Shown here one piece after another: positions 22,639 to 25,723 of a stretch of DNA of 25,723 bases (the stretch's first letter is position 1; the number at the start of each line of letters is the position of its first letter). This DNA is from Anthropogastromicrobium sp963626545 (lineage in GTDB: Bacteria > Bacillota > Clostridia > Lachnospirales > Lachnospiraceae), in contig CAVFYJ010000043.1 in NCBI GenBank assembly GCA_963626545.1, positions 1 through 25,723 on the forward strand. The letters are read 5' to 3'. The notes beneath the pieces are model-generated. The model had not been told where the DNA came from, searched no databases, and was given only the letters and a program-made list of their open reading frames with translations. The position numbers and the translations under genes were made by a program.

Positions 22639-23470
22639 ATGCTTTTAATTCGCTTAACACTTCCTCAAAGCATACGCCGTCCGTCTTCGGACACTCAAAC
22701 TGCTCGGTAACTTCAATGCAGCGCTGCACAAAGGCACTTGCCTTTCGCACAGAGGTCTCAAAGTCTACGTGGTTCGCGCAATCTGCGGTCAGAATTGCGG
22801 CAAAGATATCGCCGGTTCCAGAGCGCTCCTGTCCGACGCGCTTTCTTCGGATAACGCTCGGTGTGCCGCCTGCTTCACAGATGACATTGCCGATGTAGGT
22901 GCCCATCGAGACACCGGTGATTACGACCTTGGACGGTCCCATTGCAAGCAGTGCAAGTGCCAGATCAGACAGCTCGCTCATCTGCCAGTGGCCATCGTGG
23001 TACGGTGTGTCCGTCAGAATACATGCTTCGGTCAGATTTGGCGTCAGGATATCGGCAAAGCGTGTCAGCTGCTTCATCTGATTGCACATCTCTGGCGTGA
23101 AGGTCTGATACGTATGGCCGTGATCGCCCATAACTGGGTCAATCAGAACCTGCGTGTTTTCATCTTTGAAATCATGAATGAAATCCTTTACGATCTCAAT
23201 CTGACGCATCGAGCCTAAAAATCCGGCCGCGATGCATTCAAAGTGAAGATTTAATTTCTTCCACTCTGCGATGTAGGACGGCATTTTCTCCGTGTAATCG
23301 TCAAAATAGAAGGATGGGTATCCGGTGTGGTTGGAAAAGACGGAGGTCAGCACCGGACAGCACTGAACCTTCATCTGGGAAATAATCGGCAGCGCCACTG
23401 TCACGGAACAGCGGCCGAAGCCGGAAAAATCGTTAATCAAAGCAGCCTTTGGCTGATGGCGAAGTGACAT
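22637..23470 (-). CDS. Pyridoxamine/pyridoxal kinase (PdxK/PdxY type, ribokinase fold)
   Basis: Phosphorylates vitamin B6 vitamers with ATP as part of the salvage route to pyridoxal 5'-phosphate. It has 277 residues, the usual size. Visible motifs: INDFSGFGRCS (substrate side, residues 12-22), VLTSVFSNHTGY, DPVMGDHGHTY, LTPNLTEACILT, and the anion-hole and catalytic-Asp region RSGTGDIFAAIL near residues 222-233. ATG at 23470 is chosen; ggaaagg lies 12 nt upstream. A TTG at 23491 would add seven residues but has no ribosome site. It follows argC by 21 nt on the same strand and is probably cotranscribed. A hydroxymethylpyrimidine kinase role cannot be excluded from motifs alone. Confidence 0.9.
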   Translation of the reverse strand: MSLRHQPKAALINDFSGFGRCSVTVALPIISQMKVQCCPVLTSVFSNHTGYPSFYFDDYTEKMPSYIAEWKKLNLHFECIAAGFLGSMRQIEIVKDFIHDFKDENTQVLIDPVMGDHGHTYQTFTPEMCNQMKQLTRFADILTPNLTEACILTDTPYHDGHWQMSELSDLALALLAMGPSKVVITGVSMGTYIGNVICEAGGTPSVIRRKRVGQERSGTGDIFAAILTADCANHVDFETSVRKASAFVQRCIEVTEQFECPKTDGVCFEEVLSELKA

Positions 23471-23491
23471 AAATAAACCGTGCCTTTCCAA

Positions 23492-24439
23492 TCACAAATT
23501 TAAGCCCTTGGTCTCTTCACATCCGGTCATGATGTTGAAGCACTGTACGGCAGCGCCGGAAGCACCCTTTCCAAGATTGTCGAAGACGCTGGACAGCTGG
23601 ACGCGGTTCTCATTTCCGGTGATGTAAATCTGCATTCCGTCATAGCCGCTTAAATGGTTGCCGCTTAAAAAGCCAGACATTTCGCTCTCTGCGCCGAGCG
23701 GCATTACCTTTACGAATGGCTCGTTCGCATAGTAGTCAGCGAAGAATGCCTGTAAGGATTCCGGTGTCTGAGTGCCGTTTAACAGATCGGTGTATAACGG
23801 AACATTGACAACCATGCCGCTGTAATAATCAGAAACGATTGGAGTAAACAGCGGAGCGCGGGATAATCCTGTGATCAGGCGCATTTCCTTTAAGTGCTTG
23901 TGCTGCTGGGATAGACCATACTCGCGCGGTGCATCAAGCTCCTCATCACGGTCAGATGCCTCGTACTGGGCGATCATTTTCTTGCCGCCGCCGCTGTATC
24001 CGGTCAGGGAGAAGGAGGCAACCGGGTAATCCTTTGGAAGAATGCCGCCTGCGATTAACGGGTAAACGAGTGAGATAAAGCCGGACGCGTGGCAGCCTGG
24101 GTTTGCGATGCGCTTGCCGGTCTTGATGGCCTCGCGATGCTTTGCGGAAAGCTCCGGGAAACCGTATGCCCAGCCAGCCTCGGTGCGGTGTGCAGTCGAA
24201 GCGTCGATGATGCGCGTATTTGGGTTCGTTACGAGAGCAACGGCTTCTCTGGCGGCGCTGTCTGGCAGGCAAAGAAATGTGATATCAGAAGAGTTGATCA
24301 GGCGGCTGCGCTCGGCAGGATCCTTTCGTAACTCTGGTGCGATTGTTAAAAGTTCGATGTCGTCTCGATTGTCAAGACGCTCATGAATGCGAAGTCCTGT
24401 GGTGCCTTCGCTTCCGTCGATAAATACTTTTGTTTTCAT
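23492..24439 (-). CDS. N-acetyl-gamma-glutamyl-phosphate reductase, type 2
   Basis: Third step of arginine biosynthesis: NADPH-dependent reduction of N-acetylglutamyl phosphate to the semialdehyde. At 315 residues it matches the shorter type-2 ArgC. The N-terminal Rossmann segment VFIDGSEGTTGLRI (5-18) binds NADP. The active-site Cys is C116 in ANPGCHASG, and the catalytic His region follows near HLKEM. ATG at 24439 has gagggg 7 nt upstream. A well-formed promoter lies at 24512-24540. No argJ, argB or argD is adjacent; the only operon partner visible is the pyridoxamine kinase gene, which is unusual since argC normally heads an arginine cluster. Confidence 0.96.
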   Translation of the reverse strand: MKTKVFIDGSEGTTGLRIHERLDNRDDIELLTIAPELRKDPAERSRLINSSDITFLCLPDSAAREAVALVTNPNTRIIDASTAHRTEAGWAYGFPELSAKHREAIKTGKRIANPGCHASGFISLVYPLIAGGILPKDYPVASFSLTGYSGGGKKMIAQYEASDRDEELDAPREYGLSQQHKHLKEMRLITGLSRAPLFTPIVSDYYSGMVVNVPLYTDLLNGTQTPESLQAFFADYYANEPFVKVMPLGAESEMSGFLSGNHLSGYDGMQIYITGNENRVQLSSVFDNLGKGASGAAVQCFNIMTGCEETKGLNL

Positions 24440-24511
24440 ATTGATGCCCCTCTTTTCTTTTGAGAAATCGGCTGGACGTGTGAGTGCCAGCGTAAGGTTG
24501 TAGTCTCTGAC

Positions 24512-24540
24512 ATTATATCAGACATTGGGACGGTGTGCAA
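24512..24540 (-). promoter_or_regulatory. argC promoter with operator-like dyad
   Basis: On the minus strand TTGCAC (24535-24540), 17-nt spacer and perfect TATAAT (24512-24517) with TGA before it. The -10 is centred in a small dyad TCTGA-TATAATG-TCAGA, which could be a repressor site; it does not match the ArgR box as I know it. No T-box GGTGG...CCGCG element is seen in the ~65-nt leader. Confidence 0.7.
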
Positions 24541-24606
24541 CCCGGAAGTCTTACGAAGGGTGCTTCGACGGCAAGGTAACAGTGGCGATCTGAAGGTTAT
24601 GTGGTA

Positions 24607-24656
24607 AAAAAATAAGCAGTAAAAAGGCAAAATGTCATTTTTACTGCTTATTTTTT
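24607..24656. terminator. Bidirectional terminator after M56 gene
   Basis: A 19-bp perfect stem: the left arm (24607-24625) holds ataagcagtaaaaa and the right arm (24638-24656) tttttactgcttat, with A and T flanks. It ends the minus-strand M56 gene, whose stop is at 24660-24662, four bases away. Confidence 0.9.
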
Positions 24657-24659
24657 AGC

Positions 24660-25700
24660 TTAGAATGCGTAACTTCCCTTTACAGTAAAACTAGTATTTC
24701 CTGTATTTTGAATGAAAATTTCGTAGGTTCCATTGGACGGAACAGAGAAAGTGGGCAAGTAACTATTTCCATTAGGATAGATCTGTTTTCGATAATTACC
24801 ATTTGAAATACCAATGCAAAATGTTGCATTAGATGGTGTATAAGTGCCAGCGATAGTAACTGTATTTTCCGGTGTTAAGTAAATATAGGCGATACTGATG
24901 TGTTTGCCTGGAGCGACAGTGTAAGAATAAGAATTTACACCATGGGCAGTACGAGTATCAATTAGAGTGGAATCAGCAAGACCTGGGAGAAAAACAGATT
25001 CCATATAGTCAGAGTTCTCTTCGACTGTGTAAAAAGTATAGATTGGTGGCTCATAAGGAACTACAATAGTTTCAATTGTTGAATCATACCAGTCATAATT
25101 TAGCTGGTCGATTGGATCAACACTAGCTTGAGCGATCAGTGAAGAACTGGCAAGAAGTAATACGCCAGATAAAATAGAGCAAAGAACAGATTGTTTCTGA
25201 TGCATAAAAGAGACAGAGCAACTTGCAGACATTCGATACTTCAATTGAGTTTTATTGTTTAAACCAATACAAGAAGGGATCGTCTGCTTGGACTGAAGGT
25301 GCGATAGAATGAGTGTAAAATAGTCACGATGAGACAGATCATCAGAGAGAAATTTTAAAACAGTTTGATCACATACTGTCTCACAAAGCAATTCAATATC
25401 GCGACGAAATAGGTAGGCTACCGGATAAAACCAAAAGATAATAGTAAGAATACGCCCAAATTGAAGTTTGCGAAGATCATTGTGCTTAATGTGAATCATT
25501 TCATGCAGCAGAATTGCATAGAGCTCATTGGATGAATAATTACGCGGTGGAAGCAGAATGATAAACTTATGCTTTTTAACAGTGACTGGTGTAGAAGTTA
25601 ATGAGCAGTAGCGGATGCTGGGGACATGCGTAAGGTGTAGTCTTTTGGTTAAATCATGGACGATTTTATTTAGGAATCTGGCGCGGGAATCCTCGGCCAT
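24660..25700 (-). CDS. M56 family (BlaR1/MecR1-like) metallopeptidase, N-terminally truncated
   Basis: A membrane zinc metalloprotease of the type that relays external signals by cleaving a repressor. 346 residues remain. The family segment IRYCSLTSTPVTV (29-41) leads to the zinc motif HEMIH (66-70) and the third ligand Glu in CETVCD (106-111), with a membrane helix at about 82-98. A second helix (about 170-190) anchors a C-terminal exported domain (200-346) of repeated beta-like Thr/Asn/Gly stretches, possibly sensor or carbohydrate-binding. Family members usually have two or three more helices before the zinc motif; here they are absent. The frame is closed by TGA directly before ATG at 25700, inside a palindromic repeat and with no ribosome site. 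It is probably a disrupted gene, or one split in two. No blaI-type repressor is in view. Confidence 0.75.
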   Translation of the reverse strand: MAEDSRARFLNKIVHDLTKRLHLTHVPSIRYCSLTSTPVTVKKHKFIILLPPRNYSSNELYAILLHEMIHIKHNDLRKLQFGRILTIIFWFYPVAYLFRRDIELLCETVCDQTVLKFLSDDLSHRDYFTLILSHLQSKQTIPSCIGLNNKTQLKYRMSASCSVSFMHQKQSVLCSILSGVLLLASSSLIAQASVDPIDQLNYDWYDSTIETIVVPYEPPIYTFYTVEENSDYMESVFLPGLADSTLIDTRTAHGVNSYSYTVAPGKHISIAYIYLTPENTVTIAGTYTPSNATFCIGISNGNYRKQIYPNGNSYLPTFSVPSNGTYEIFIQNTGNTSFTVKGSYAF

Positions 25701-25723
25701 TCAATGACCGAGATGAAAGCGCC
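25680..25723. repeat. Palindromic repeat at right edge, overlapping M56 start
   Basis: Nested palindrome: outer ggcgc (25680-25684) and gcgcc (25719-25723), inner ctcggccat (25692-25700) and atgaccgag (25704-25712) with one mismatch. The inner part matches the left-edge copy (27-47) at 20 of 21 positions. On the minus strand it reads TGA-ATG-GCC-GAG, supplying both the stop that closes the upstream frame and the only available start of the M56 reading frame. The element ends exactly at the window edge and may extend further. Confidence 0.7.

Noticed and set aside
24436..24630. Minus-strand frame of 64 codons upstream of argC
   Set aside because: It starts inside the terminator stem and runs through the argC promoter and ribosome site; no ribosome site of its own and no protein-like pattern.
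24440..24659. T-box or arginine operator upstream of argC
   Set aside because: No T-box GGTGG/specifier architecture and no good ArgR box; only a short dyad over the -10 was found.
1..25723. tRNA, rRNA, CRISPR array or defence island
   Set aside because: No tRNA T-arm pattern in a cloverleaf context, no regularly spaced direct repeats other than the 12-bp array, and all long genes belong to housekeeping or transport families.

Overview
The window reads as chromosomal DNA of a low-to-mid GC Firmicute. A Lachnospiraceae-type clostridium (Roseburia/Agathobacter/Coprococcus-like) is the best guess. The reasons are AddA/AddB instead of RecBCD, A/G-rich Shine-Dalgarno sites, sigma-A promoters with extended -10 (TGn) elements, a B. 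subtilis-style PhoP box, a type-2 ArgC, a second RsmH-like methyltransferase outside the cell-wall cluster, and a small element with gtaactattcag terminal inverted repeats of a kind I associate with this family. The genus is inference; no rRNA is present.

Layout. Positions 1-240 are non-coding and hold palindromes. Positions 241-4094 hold two MATE exporters around a LysR regulator: the regulator is convergent with the first, with overlapping stop codons, and divergent from the second. A Na+/Ca2+-exchanger-type cation antiporter follows (4240-5169), behind a promoter inside the previous gene and an intrinsic terminator in its own leader. Positions 5182-5778 are a graveyard: a TnpB remnant with an internal deletion, then the 3' stub of an unknown gene. 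Next comes a likely phosphate-starvation unit: PhoP box, structured leader, Na+/Pi cotransporter with a PhoU-like tail (6026-7960), a second Pho-box-like pair, and an 81-residue membrane protein. Then come rsmH plus a GDSL/SGNH lipoprotein (8581-10577), an NSS amino-acid/Na+ symporter (10707-12095), and a ZIP metal transporter (12411-13193) behind eight degenerate 12-bp repeats. The repair pair addB-addA (13389-20823, overlapping by 29 nt) and mgtE (21056-22597) close the plus-strand part. The mgtE leader carries a MITE-like element.

From 22637 to the right edge all genes are on the minus strand: a pyridoxamine-kinase-type gene downstream of argC, and an M56 (BlaR1/MecR1-like) metalloprotease with a lost N terminus whose start codon lies inside a palindromic repeat. 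A relative of that repeat sits at the left edge.

Functionally this is mostly core-genome membrane transport (cations, phosphate, amino acids, metals, Mg2+), with DNA repair and some arginine/vitamin B6 metabolism. I see no phage, CRISPR, toxin-antitoxin or defence island. The unusual content is regulatory and repeat-derived: a Pho-box pair, a terminator-bearing antiporter leader, a MITE between the mgtE promoter and gene, a cobalamin-riboswitch-like fragment before the second MATE, an altered Walker A in AddB, and a start codon supplied by a repeat.
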